Shown here: positions 13,161 through 22,928 of the stretch, piece after piece | Position numbering within the stretch: the stretch's first letter is position 1 | Layout of the letters: the number at the start of each line of letters is the position of its first letter | Position numbers and translations under genes: made by a program | NCBI RefSeq assembly: GCF_010093535.1 | Contig: NW_022985193.1 | Span: 559,591 to 623,590, forward strand | DNA: 64,000 bases | From: Lindgomyces ingoldianus | Lineage: Eukaryota > Ascomycota > Dothideomycetes > Pleosporales > Lindgomycetaceae | Reading direction: 5' to 3' | Notes under the pieces: generated by a model | The model's database searches: none | Seen by the model: the letters and a program-made list of their open reading frames with translations, nothing else | What the model was told of the DNA's origin: nothing

Positions 13161-13340
13161 AGATAACACACGCAGTAAGGTTTTAGTTTTCACGCAGGAA
13201 ATAATTATCTAAGGATCTGCTGTTTTTATGCTTACGTGAGCTTAAAAAGGCTAAAAGCAGTAATTCTTAGCTACTAAGCCCTAACTAAAGAAAACTAAAG
13301 TCTACAGAAAGGAGCAGAGCAAGCTCTGCTAATCATTTAG
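13161..13340. other. Presumed Helitron 5' flank between Gyp-1 and the Fot1 copy
   Basis: Continuous with 1-5250 before Gyp-1 inserted, judged from the GTATT duplication. No frame is recognisable. An 18-bp palindrome AGCAGAGCAAGCTCTGCT (13313-13330) lies ten bases before Fot1 similarity starts and might be a terminal hairpin; the exact transposon end is unresolved. Confidence 0.45.
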
Positions 13341-14336
13341 AGTCTACTTCTGCTACTTGCTTACACGTACGCAAGTTATGCCCAGTCTAATTGCACCGCC
13401 TGCATCGCCTTTAACTTAGCTTACCTCCTTTAGCGCGCACCTGCGTCTTTAGCTTCTTCCTATCACTACGCGCTCTAAACTCCTTTAGAGCAGTTAGACA
13501 AGCCCTATCCTTAACTATTAAGGTCCCTTCTGCCTAAATCTGCTTCCTTTTATGCGATCTACGTCGCGTGGCAGCCTTATTTGCTGCTTAAAGCTCTGTA
13601 ATCTTATAGCCCACTCTGTTACGTTAATGCCCTAGATAACTGTTGTCCACTCCCTATTGCCTTGCTGTATTACCTTTAGCTGTTTTTGTCTCTCTAAAGC
13701 TGTAACAACTGCTCTAGTTAATATCTAGCTTATTATAAAGCCTAACTTGTTAAAGTTATACCTGTCTTTATCCTAGATACTGTACTTAGCTTTTATGTTA
13801 GCTACTAGGTAAAACTAGCCCTAGATAACCTCTAGATCCTTGCAAAGCGCTCTTTTATAATTATACTTGTAATTAAACTTTATTATGAACTTAGGGCAGT
13901 GCTTAACCCACATACTAGTCTAGTTTAAGCTAACCTGGCCTAGATTGCGCTCTGCAGGCAAGGAATTAGCCATATCAGCTACAGCTGTAAGCCTAGGGGG
14001 AAATCCGCGCGTAATAAGCTTAAGTATGTACTTAACAACTACCTCCTTTTTAAGCTTAGTTAGATTCCTTAATTTAAGCTAGCATTCTGCTTATAAAGGC
14101 TGTCTAGCGCGTTAATTGCTTAGTGTTGTGTGAGAGACATTATAAATAGCTGTAGCGCGTTCTAAGGAGAGTTTTAAGTCTTGTTTAAGAGCCTAAAGAG
14201 CAAGCTGTATCTAACGTTCTTTAGAAGATTTAATCTAGTGTTGTTGTTAAGGCATTATGTAGATAGGTAGAGTTTAGTAGGGGCTTGGCAAAAGTGGCTG
14301 GCCAACCTGTGTGGCCGGCTAACCCGTTAGGTACGT
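13341..14336 (-). mobile_element. Fot1/pogo-type Tc1/mariner copy, left end missing
   Basis: The right end carries the inverted repeat AACCCGTTAGGTACGT followed by TA at 14337. The matching left-end repeat is seen in the copy at 60258. The minus strand gives transposase remnants: an N-terminal helix-turn-helix region near the right end and a YNF-x-x-x-GF-like box around 13740-13770, with the C-terminal part at the left. Relative to the 60258 copy it lacks the first ~130 bp and much of the DDE domain, so it is internally deleted. It is much less RIP-mutated than its neighbours. The left boundary adjoins the presumed Helitron end. Confidence 0.7.
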
Positions 14337-14389
14337 TAACACCTTTAAAGTAATATACTATAGCTATATATAAAGTTTTTTTTAAAAAT

Positions 14390-14645
14390 AATAAATAAAT
14401 AACACACTAAATAACTTTTATAAGCTAATTCTATAGCTAACTTATAAAGACTAGGTAATAATAAAAAGTAGGTAATTATTAAGCATATACTTAAGCTATA
14501 TATATAATAATTTTCTTTTTAGCTAGCAGCTATAGCTAATATAGCTAATTCTTTATATGCTAAGCATAATTTAAGCTATATTAGCATAAACTAGCTTAGT
14601 ATGTTTATAAAGTATTATTTAAAGCTTAAAGTAAAGTTTTAAGTA
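14390..14645. repeat. Fold-back element arm fragment
   Basis: Homologous to the left arm of the fold-back element at 45875-46974 (its 46100-46345 part) but heavily RIP-mutated. It is cut by insertion of the Fot1-type end at a TA (14646-14647). The short stretch 14339-14390 before it shows nothing recognisable. Confidence 0.7.
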
Positions 14646-14647
14646 TA

Positions 14648-15304
14648 ACGTACTTTATAGGCAAGTTGCTTACACACCTAAGTTGCTTACTTTTGCTAAG
14701 ACTACACTCTAACAAACTTTATTATAGCCTATAACAACCTGCTTTAGCGCTATATAGTATAGTACAGCCTAGAATATTATTTAGATACTACTTCTACTTC
14801 TTGCTTACACATTTATGTGTTATACCTAGTCTAATTACACTATCTGCAGCGCCTTTAAAATAGCTTACTTACTTTAGCTTACACTTACTTATTTTTTTTA
14901 TTACTATGCACTTTAAACTTTTTTAAAGCTATTAAGTATAAGTTTTTTTAAATTATTAAAGTTTTTTTTACTTTAATTTACTTTTTTTACATAATTTATA
15001 TTATGTAGTAGCTTTATTAGCTACTTAAAGCTTAGTAATTTTCTATTACACTAACACTAGCTTATATATAATTATTACTACTCTTTTTAAAACTTTTTTA
15101 AACACTTTAACTATAAAAGTTAGTAAACTATTTATATACTTTTATATTTTTATTTTTATAAGCATTAATTATAACTTAAGCTTTAAAGTATTACTTAAAG
15201 TTTATAACTACTAAGGCTTATTATATATAAGTAGTAGTAGTAATAAAGTGCATAACTTTTATATTAAGGCTTACTGTAACTTATTATAAGTTAAAAAAAA
15301 CTAA
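14648..15304 (-). mobile_element. Fot1-type transposon, left-end fragment A
   Basis: The left inverted repeat begins ACGTACTTTATAGGCAAG after TA. It includes one extra 17-bp unit ACACCTAAGTTGCTTAC. The minus strand corresponds to the transposase C-terminal half and is fully degraded. Similar copies start at 15307 and 31832. The right side is cut by fragment B. Confidence 0.75.
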
Positions 15305-15306
15305 TA

Positions 15307-15709
15307 ACGTACTTCACAGGCAAGTTGCTTACTTTTGCTAAGACTCTACCCTAACAAACTCTATTATAGCCTATAACAACCTGCTCTAGCACTATATAGT
15401 ATAGTACAGCTTAGAATATTATTTAAATACTACTTCTGCTTCTTACTTACACATTTGTGTGTTATGCCTAGTCTAATTACACTATCTATAGCGCCTTTAG
15501 AATAGCTTACCTACTTTAGCTTACACCTACTTTTTTACCTTTTTTCTATTACTATGCGCTTTAAACTTTTTTAAAGCTATTAAGCATAGGCTTTTTTAAA
15601 TTATTAAGGTTTTTTTTACTTTAATCTACTTTTTTTTATATAATTTATGTTATGTAGCAGCCTTATTAGCTTTTTAAAGCTTAGTAATTTTCTATTATAT
15701 TAATACTAG
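15307..15709 (-). mobile_element. Fot1-type transposon, left-end fragment B
   Basis: Starts ACGTACTTCACAGGCAAG after TA. It is the same family as fragment A but without the extra 17-bp terminal unit. It is cut by the LTR of Gyp-2 at 15710; the rest of the element is not found on the other side because the right part of Gyp-2 is lost. Confidence 0.75.
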
Positions 15710-16312
15710 TGTTACAATCCTTGCTCTTTTGAAATAGTAATTTCAATAGCACTACAGCCTATAGTTGTTTTATCAGGAAGGGGAAGGACTTAGCTGGATC
15801 GGGTGTACAGTCTGTCTGGCAGAGTGTAGGGAATGCGTATGTAAGAAAGGCAGGTTGTAGTTTAACCTAGCAGCTATATAATAAGCTAGTAAACCTAATC
15901 TAGAAGGATAGAAAGGGAGGTATATATAGTGTAAAATATACAAGGCAGCAGTGTCCTCTTTGTAAAAGTATTAATGCCTCTTAGTCTATTATATGTAAAG
16001 ACTAAACAGTAATTATAGCCTTTTAACTATAGTTATAATTAAAGCTATATACATAGGGTTTACATGCAGTGCATGCTATGCATGTTTATGTGCTTTCTGC
16101 CTGCATCGCCTGCAAAGCCTGCAAAGCCTGCAAAGCCTAGGTTTTATTAGACAATGCATTTCTCTATACATCTGTTTAAAAGCTAAAGCTATTTCTTATC
16201 TAGCTTATTATATAATCTGTTTAATATAGTGTTAAGCGTTGTCTATCTAACATTACTTAGGCTGTAGGGAACAGCTAATTAGAGAATTATAGTCTACTTA
16301 TTAGCTGTAACA
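15710..16312 (-). repeat. Gyp-2 3' LTR
   Basis: 603 bp in reverse orientation. Its outer edge (15710 to about 15840) keeps TGG, TCG and GGA contexts and is little mutated; the inner edge near 16312 is RIP-mutated. The U3 repeat block (about 16053-16135, TGCAAAGCC/GCATGC units) lies next to the TATA-like box. Confidence 0.9.
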
Positions 16313-16436
16313 CGCAGGCTTCTCTTCTAGTTAGCGTCTTTGCTGCTACGTTTCTTCTATTATAGACATTAGAATTTCTTTTTAGCTAGTGCGTGTCTAT
16401 CTATAAAGCTTTTTTAAATGCTTATCTTCCCTAACT

Positions 16437-16920
16437 ATGCCTTATCAGCCTTCCTGTCTTTCTGCTACCGCCTGTTGCCTTTGTACTATTGCCTGCCTTA
16501 ACCCTTTTTATTATACTAAGATGTGTCCCTGTAGTCCTTATTATTTAAGCAGTTCCTTTTACATAATAACCTTATTATTAAATAAGTGCGTAGAGTGTGC
16601 GCAGAAAGGTAGTTATTATAACACTTTTATTTCTAATGCTATGTAGAATTACTTAGAGCAGGAGCACAACAGGTTACTAAAGGAGCTAGAGGTTATTTAA
16701 AAGAAAGAGATGCGCAAGAAAGAAAAGAAGGTGTGTAAAAAAAAAAATTACTAAAGTAATTTTAGTTATTAGTGTTTTAGCAGAAGAGGGCCTATAAGCA
16801 GCTAGAAGTGCTAGAGGATTAAAAGGCAAAGTATCTAGAAAGAGACCTCTCCTTGCTAGATAAACTTAAAGCGCTTAAAGCAAAGGCTGCTAGTCTTCTG
16901 CCTCCTTAGCTAATGTTAAA
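16437..16920 (+). pseudogene. Gyp-2 antisense accessory frame; best-preserved copy (69-aa open segment)
   Basis: Plus strand here is antisense to the Gyp-2 pol. An open segment 16437-16646 (69 codons) begins MPYQPSCLSATACCLCTIAC and ends LLLNKCVECAQKGSYYNTFISN. It is Cys-rich: Cys-Cys-x-Cys near residue 22, then Cys-x2-Cys near residue 50. After one stop the frame continues with NYLEQEHNRLLKELEVI and a Lys-rich stretch. Following a frame change it continues with YLERDLSLLDKLKALKAKAA (about 16832-16895), a likely coiled coil. The gypsy copies Gyp-1, -4 and -8 keep the same order. Function unknown; it may be a regulatory or accessory protein of the element, which is inference. Confidence 0.6.
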
Positions 16921-17049
16921 GAGTTAGAGGTTTCCTACATTACAGCTAGCTAATGCTGCTACAGCTTTAACTAATGTTAGTGTTTTCTATTCTAAGAAGC
17001 TATCTCTAGGGTAGTTTTATTTAGAAGAGACTCTAGGTATTTATAAAAA

Positions 17050-19259
17050 ATTAAAGGGGTGTTTAATAGGCTTTTAATAGGTTTCTAAGTGCTTTTACTA
17101 GTAAGCTATTTTTTCTACTTAATTAGGTACTTGTTTCTTTAGTAATTTAAAATTTATTTAACTTTATATTCCTTTTCCTCTTCTTTCTATCCTGTAGTTG
17201 CTAGTAGGATGCTCTTAGGCATAAGTTTAAGCTTAAAAATGTAAAACTAAGGATGTATTTACATTTCCTTAAGTAGCTTAAGTTTACAGATGCTAAGGTG
17301 TGTTTATATAACTTAGTAAAGTCCTATGCTTTTTTTTTAGTAAGCTTCCTAGATAGTCTAGGCGTTTTAAGGTTCTTTATGTCTAGGTATATGTAGTTGT
17401 TTAGGTGTATTTTAGGTGCTAGCTGCTATTTCTAGTTTACTGTTTCTTCTATAGCGTTCTAGGCTAACTATGCTTTCTTAGTTAGCTTCTAATGCAGTTA
17501 TAGGAGTCTAGCAGTCTAGCTTATAGCTTCTAAAGGGTTAGTTAGCTACGTGCTATGCAACTTATATTATAAAAAGTATCTAAAATTAGCCTTATATAGA
17601 GCTTTGTTAGTTATAGCTAATTCTGTTGTGTTAATTATAAGTTATGCTATTAGTAGCTATTCTGCCTAATTATTTTATTTATATAACACATATTTACGCA
17701 GATACTTTTCTACTTCTATGTTTACTTACTCTGTTTACCTGTTTATTTGTAGGTAGTAAGCAGTAAAAAGCTTATATTTAATTCCTAAGTGCTTAACTAC
17801 TACAGTCTAATATTTGCTTATAAACAGTTTATCTTAGTCTAAGATAATAGTCTTTAAGCAACTATAAGTAGCTAAGACATTATTTTCTAGTTTAAACATA
17901 AATTTTTTTTAGCTGTAATGCTTTTTTCTAAGGGCTATAAGTAGACAAACTTTATAGTTTTATTAATAACTTGTGTAATTATGTTGTAGAGCCTTTTTAT
18001 GCTAGGTTTACATAATAGTAGTAGCCTAGTAATAAAATCTATAGTTATTATAGTCTATAGTTAACTTAGCGCTGTAATTAGTTAAAGTAATCTATAAAGT
18101 TTATGCTGTTATAGATTATTTTTATTACATATATTACATTCCTATAGGACTTTAGTACACAAGTGTTTTAGCTAGGGCACTTCTTGTAGTATTATGTTCT
18201 TAATCCTTTTTTGTAGTAATCTAATTCTAAGGTGTCTAAACATAAGAGATTTGTAGTATTCTTTTATTAAGTTTTTTTACTTTTGTTTAATAATTATAAA
18301 GAAACATAGTAGTTTTTCTTAGTTTAGTCCTTTATAGACTAGGCCTTTTAGAGTTTTTTTTAAATATTATAAATTCTTTAGAGTTCTTTTTATCTTTAGT
18401 AAAGTAGTTAAAGCGTTAGCTAAGAGCGTCTACCTACTAGTTACTGCTGCCTGCTACATGTTTAATAACAAAATTAAATTAGGCTAACTTTATAGCCTAT
18501 TATACATGCATTAGTAATAATTTTTTAGTTATAAAAAAAGTAACAAGGTTTACATAGTTAGTAAGAATTATAAACTATTATATAAGTTTTTATAGTTTAA
18601 CTTCCTAGTTCCTACATGCATTAACTATAGCTTTTAGTTCTTTGTCTAGAATAGTATAATTTTGTTCTAATAGCGCAAATTTTGCTAAATAGTATGCTAT
18701 AGAGTGCTATTAACTATTTTCCTGCTTCTAAGACAGCGCTGCTCTTTCTGCTCTTAAGAAAGCATTAGTATGCACTTTTATTTCTAAGGTAGAGTTATAC
18801 ATTCTAAGGATAGGGTAACTTGTTATAATACTTTTTAGTTTTTAAAAAGCATCTTTTATTTTTATTATTTATAGAAATTTCTAGGAAGATCTTTCTTTTA
18901 ATGTAGCATCTATAAGGGGTAATGCAATTTTTAAATAGTTTTTAATTATTCTTTATATGTACTTAGTAAGGCCTAGGAATCCTTTAATTTTTATAATAGT
19001 TTCTAGAGTTAGCTATTTAAGTACTTTAGTTATCTTAGTAGAGTCTAGTTTTATCTCTACTTTATTAATAATAAATCTAAAGTACTTAGTTTTTTTTATG
19101 TTAAACTTACACTTCTTTAATTATAAGTGTAATCTATATTCTTAAAGTTTATCTAATACTAATTATACTTTTACTATATAGTCTAGTTTATCTTTTTTTA
19201 TGTAGATAAGAATGTTATCTAAATAGACTAGTATAAAGATATCTAGGTACAGGTTAAGT
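17050..19259 (-). pseudogene. Gyp-2 pol remnant (chromodomain, integrase, RNase H, partial RT)
   Basis: The minus strand gives the chromodomain tail LTSKST-x-KPIKSLL (about 17150-17060), integrase around 18240-17750, an RNase H-like region near 18800-18560, and the RT box YLDNILIY (about 19225-19200). Stops are TAA and TAG only. The frame is cut at 19259, so fingers and palm upstream of the YxDD box are absent. Confidence 0.85.
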
Positions 19260-19701
19260 TAGGGTTGCCACTTTTATAGTAATTACTATTTTATTAAAAA
19301 GTCTATAACAGCTTAATTACATTAGCTAATATTCTAAAAACCTAAACTTAGATACTAGGTATACTAAAGTATAAATCTATAAGATTAGATTCAACTATAT
19401 AAATTTATATCCCTAGTAATAAAGAAAAAAAGAGAAGAAAAAAAAGAGAAGAAAAGAGCAGAAATAGTAATAGTAATAGTAATTACTATTTTTCTCTTCT
19501 TTTTTCTCTCTTTTTTATTTCTTATAAATGTATTAAATATAATTTTTAGAATTTAAATTCATAGATTTATAGACTAGTTTACTTAGCATCTATATATTAA
19601 TTTTTAGAATTATAGCTTATGTAATTAAGTAATAATAATGTTTTTAAAAATATAGTAATTACTATTTTTAAAATAGTAATTACTATAAAGTGGCAACCCT
19701 G
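19260..19701. mobile_element. hAT-type MITE, copy 2, at a rearrangement junction
   Basis: 442-bp relative of the copies at 1806 and 53036, with slightly different interior: a missing 21-bp AT-rich segment and a longer AGAAGAAAA run. Its first base is T instead of C. Unlike the other two copies it has no 8-bp target duplication (left GGTTAAGT, right CAATAGTG). The left neighbour is Gyp-2 RT on the minus strand and the right neighbour is the 3' end of a plus-strand gypsy. Confidence 0.9.
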
Positions 19702-20341
19702 CAATAGTGCAAGCAAAACAGTAAAGACGCTAATAGGAAAAGAAGCCTGCATGGTACAACCTATAATTAGACTGTAAGCAACTAGTTAGCTGTGCCCCAC
19801 TATTTAAATAATTAAAAATAGAAAGTTCTTAATTTCCTACCTAACAAGTTATGTAACTTAATAGATAAGAAATAAACCAGGGTTGCCGTTTACTATAGTA
19901 ATAGTAATTACTATTACTAAATAAATTATATAACTAAAATAAACTAAATAAATAAAATAAACTAAATAGTTTTTATTTATAGGTTTACTATATATAACTA
20001 CAAGTAGTACTATTATCACTAGAGACGCTAGTAGTACTTTTATTTTCTAACTCTTTTAACTCTTCTTTATCTTCTAGATTTATTATTTGTTTTTGTTTTC
20101 CTTTAGAACTACTAGGTAAAGTATAATTATAAAAAAGTTGCTTTTTACTATAAGAATAAAAATAGCAATTATAAAAATATCTACTTACTAAATATAGTAT
20201 AAAATATATATCTTTTTAACATTAATTTTTTCACTAAAACTAAAATTATAATATAATATAAATAAAGTTAGTAATATTAATAAGTAGAATAACTTTAGTA
20301 AAGTAAATATATATGTTAAGTAGTATTATATAGCGTTATTA

Positions 20342-22181
20342 ACATGGTCCACAAGCGAATGTTCAACACAAGCGAGTGTTCCACCCCACTACTAAATTTA
20401 ACTTTAAAGACTATTAATTTAACAACGCAAAAATATACTATATAAAATAAACTACTATAAGATTATTTAATATCCTTGCATGTATAAGAGTTATGCCTAG
20501 GCTTGTTGCAGCGCTTGCAGCGCTGTGCGCGCGCTGCGCTGCTTTTAGCAGTTAACTTCTTCTAAGGCATTTTGCTACCTCCTGCTATACTAGCAAGCTT
20601 CTAAGTACTTAACTTAAAGCCCTAATAACTTGTTAGAGTTTCTCCTTTCTAAATTTACTTTTTTTTACACTACTTGCGCTTTATAGCTGCCTTATAGGCC
20701 CTCTCTAGGGCAGCTGCTTAATTACGCTGTAAAACAGTAATATAAGCTATCTTAGTAGCGCCCTTACTTAGCTACTTTGCTAGATTAAGCATAGCAAAAA
20801 AAAATAAATTCTAATGCCTTTAAATCTAATTATATAGTAGAGTTAACTAAGCCTTAACCTTATAAAAATTACTAGGTGTTTAAGCCTCCTAGGCAGTATT
20901 TAGTAGTAGAGTAGCTAGCTAATTAGGTAGCTGTATATTAAGCTTTAAAAGCACTAGCTCTAGGTTAAATAGGACTAGTCCTGTAGCTCTAAAGCCTGCG
21001 CAGATATTATCTATTATAATTAAGCAACTAAATGCTGCCTTAAAGGCTAGTAGAAAGGTTAGCTTATTAATATAGTTAATCTAGTAGCAGATTAACTAGC
21101 TAATCTTAGTACTGTACGCGCGCTTTAACAGCAAAAAGCAGCCAACGTTAAGCGGCTGTAGAATATGTAACGCGTGTGCTGGCATACAGAGCGCTATAAT
21201 ACGCCTCTACTTGCAGAGCTCTAGGAATTTAATAGAGTAATAGCTTTTATAGCTATTAAGAATAAGTAGCTGCTATAAGCTTACTAAGTAATCTTTTATA
21301 TGCAGATTAAAGTGCTTTAGCTATATAATTTTATATTTATTAGTTATCTAGCTGTTGTTGCTAACACTAATAGCCTAGTCCTTTAGTATATTCTTATCTT
21401 TATACTAGGCAGATAGGTGATGCTTGCTTTTAAAGATTACATACAGAGGTATTGCCTACTTATCTGCGTTAATGCCTGCAATAACTGTCACCTATTTACA
21501 GTTGCCTAGCTGTATAGCCTTTAGCTAATTATGTCTATCTGTGCCTATAATAACTATTTAGCTTAATATAACCCCTATCTAAAAGCCTGTTTTATTAAAA
21601 TTATACATGTCCTAATCTATAATGCTGTACTTTAATTATGTAGCCTCTATAAGCTTAAACTACTTGCTTATAATTACTAGATCTTTACATTTTACTTATT
21701 AGTAATTATACAGTTAGCTAAGATAGGTTTTAACTGCTAGCGTACACGCGACAAAGTTGGATGGCTAGTTAATACCTGCTAGTAGAGCGCTGCGCTTAGT
21801 AAGAAGCTTGTTAGCTATCTCTTGTACAGCACCTAGAGTAGGCGCAAATCCTTAGGAATCTAGATTAAGTATATGCTTAATAATTACCTCCTCTTCTAGC
21901 TTTGTAAGCTTCTTGTTGTTAGCTGTACAGTCGCGTTGCATAGTTATCCCTGCGCGTTGTTAGCAGAGAGCTATTTAATTAACATTATAGAGTGCTGCAG
22001 TGCGCCTCTTAGTTAAAGACGCGTCTTTATTAAGAGCTTAAATAGCTAGGTTAATTCTAGCCTCTTTTAAAGATAATTAATTGTATAGTTGTTAATGCAT
22101 CGCAGTTGGTAGTAGGTTAGCTGCGTTTTGGTGGTGGGGCGGAACACTCGCTTGTGTTGAACATTTGCTTGTGGACCATGT
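20342..22181 (-). mobile_element. 1840-bp Tc1/mariner (Fot1/pogo-type) element, nested
   Basis: Inverted repeats begin ACATGGTCCACAAGCGAA and close with the complement; they extend at least 45 bp and are flanked by TA (20340-20341, 22182-22183). The length matches complete Fot1-type elements. The terminal repeats are unmutated whereas the interior is RIP-mutated. It is nested in the hAT element, itself in the Gyp-3 LTR, itself in Gyp-4. Confidence 0.92.
20570..22105 (-). pseudogene. Fot1/pogo-type transposase remnant
   Basis: The minus strand starts near 22100. An N-terminal helix-turn-helix region contains LNKDASLTKRRTAALYNV (about 22045-21990), then KLEEEVIIKHILNLDS, AVQEIANKLL, and PSNFVACTLAVKTYLS for the CENPB-type DNA-binding part. 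DMYNFNKTGF (about 21620-21590) is the remnant of the DxYNFDETGF box that opens the DDE domain. The first Asp/Glu pair of that box is Asn/Lys, consistent with G-to-A decay. Numerous stops; inactive. Confidence 0.85.
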
Positions 22182-22928
22182 TATATATTATTATTATATA
22201 TATTATAGTTGTTTAAATTATAGTAATTACTTGTTAATTTTTTTTTAGCTTATATAGTTTTTTTTTAATAAAAAAGCTTTATATATTACTAGAGACATAA
22301 GAATTATTATATACTATTATAATAATTATTACTTTTACTACTTAAAATCTTTTTCTATAAAATATCTATTTATAGAAATAGTAATTACTATAGCAATTAC
22401 TAGGCGCTTCTAGTAATAGTAATTACTATTACTAAAAAGTGGCAACCCTGAAATAAACTAAGCTCTTAGACTAATAAGTAAGAAACGTTTGCATGCAAGT
22501 GTATGCAGTAAATGCAAGTAAACGCAGGAAATACATTACTTGCAACAACATGCAGGCATGTAACAACATGCAACTTATGTATATAGTCTAAGATCCTAAC
22601 TTTACTTAAAAGCTATAATTAACAGTTAGTTTATTTCTTTACATAGACTAAGTAGCATTACTACTTTTTAATAAGAAGTAATCTAATTATATATCTTGCA
22701 CTATATATACCTCCTCTTTTGTTCCACCTAGGGAACTGTCTAACCTAAGCGCCTTATACCGCTGTTGTAGGGCAAACCACAGTCAGTCGCTCCTCCTAGT
22801 CCTAGTAACTGCGCCCTAACAGACTGTACACCCGATAAGGCTAAGTTCTCTTCCCCTCCGCACTCCTAATCATCCTCCATAGGCCTAGAGTTCTTCGGAC
22901 ACTATTTCTCCGGAGTTAAGATTGTAAC

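Larger units (their letters stand above)
15710..19259 (-). mobile_element. Gyp-2: minus-strand gypsy element truncated in RT
   Basis: Begins with the complement of an LTR end (TGTTACAATCC) and keeps the 3' LTR, antisense frame, chromodomain, integrase, RNase H and part of RT. It stops at the MITE junction 19260-19701. No 5' LTR, gag or N-terminal RT remains and no partner target duplication is visible (the left flank is ACTAG). It belongs to the same LTR family as Gyp-1, -3, -4 and -8. Confidence 0.88.
19878..22450. mobile_element. Non-autonomous hAT element (731 bp) carrying a nested Tc1/mariner
   Basis: Ends CAGGGTTGCC and GGCAACCCTG, with a perfect 8-bp duplication AAATAAAC (19870-19877, 22451-22458). 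After removing the nested element about 731 bp of non-coding DNA remain. Subterminal palindromes AGTAATAGTAATTACTATTA occur at both ends, as in the 447-bp MITE family. The two families share ends but not interiors, so they were probably moved by the same transposase. Confidence 0.92.
19702..22928 (+). mobile_element. Gyp-3: 3' terminus of a gypsy element with composite 3' LTR
   Basis: 19702-19751 matches the sequence found just before the 3' LTR in Gyp-1, -4 and -8 (AAGACGCT... GAAGCCTGC). The LTR starts TGGTACAACC at 19752 (TGTTAC in relatives) and ends GTAACA at 22928. It is 596 bp without its insertion. The right, outer edge (about 22730-22928) is unmutated, while the left edge is RIP-mutated. 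The 5' part was lost at the MITE junction. It is inserted into Gyp-4. Confidence 0.85.
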
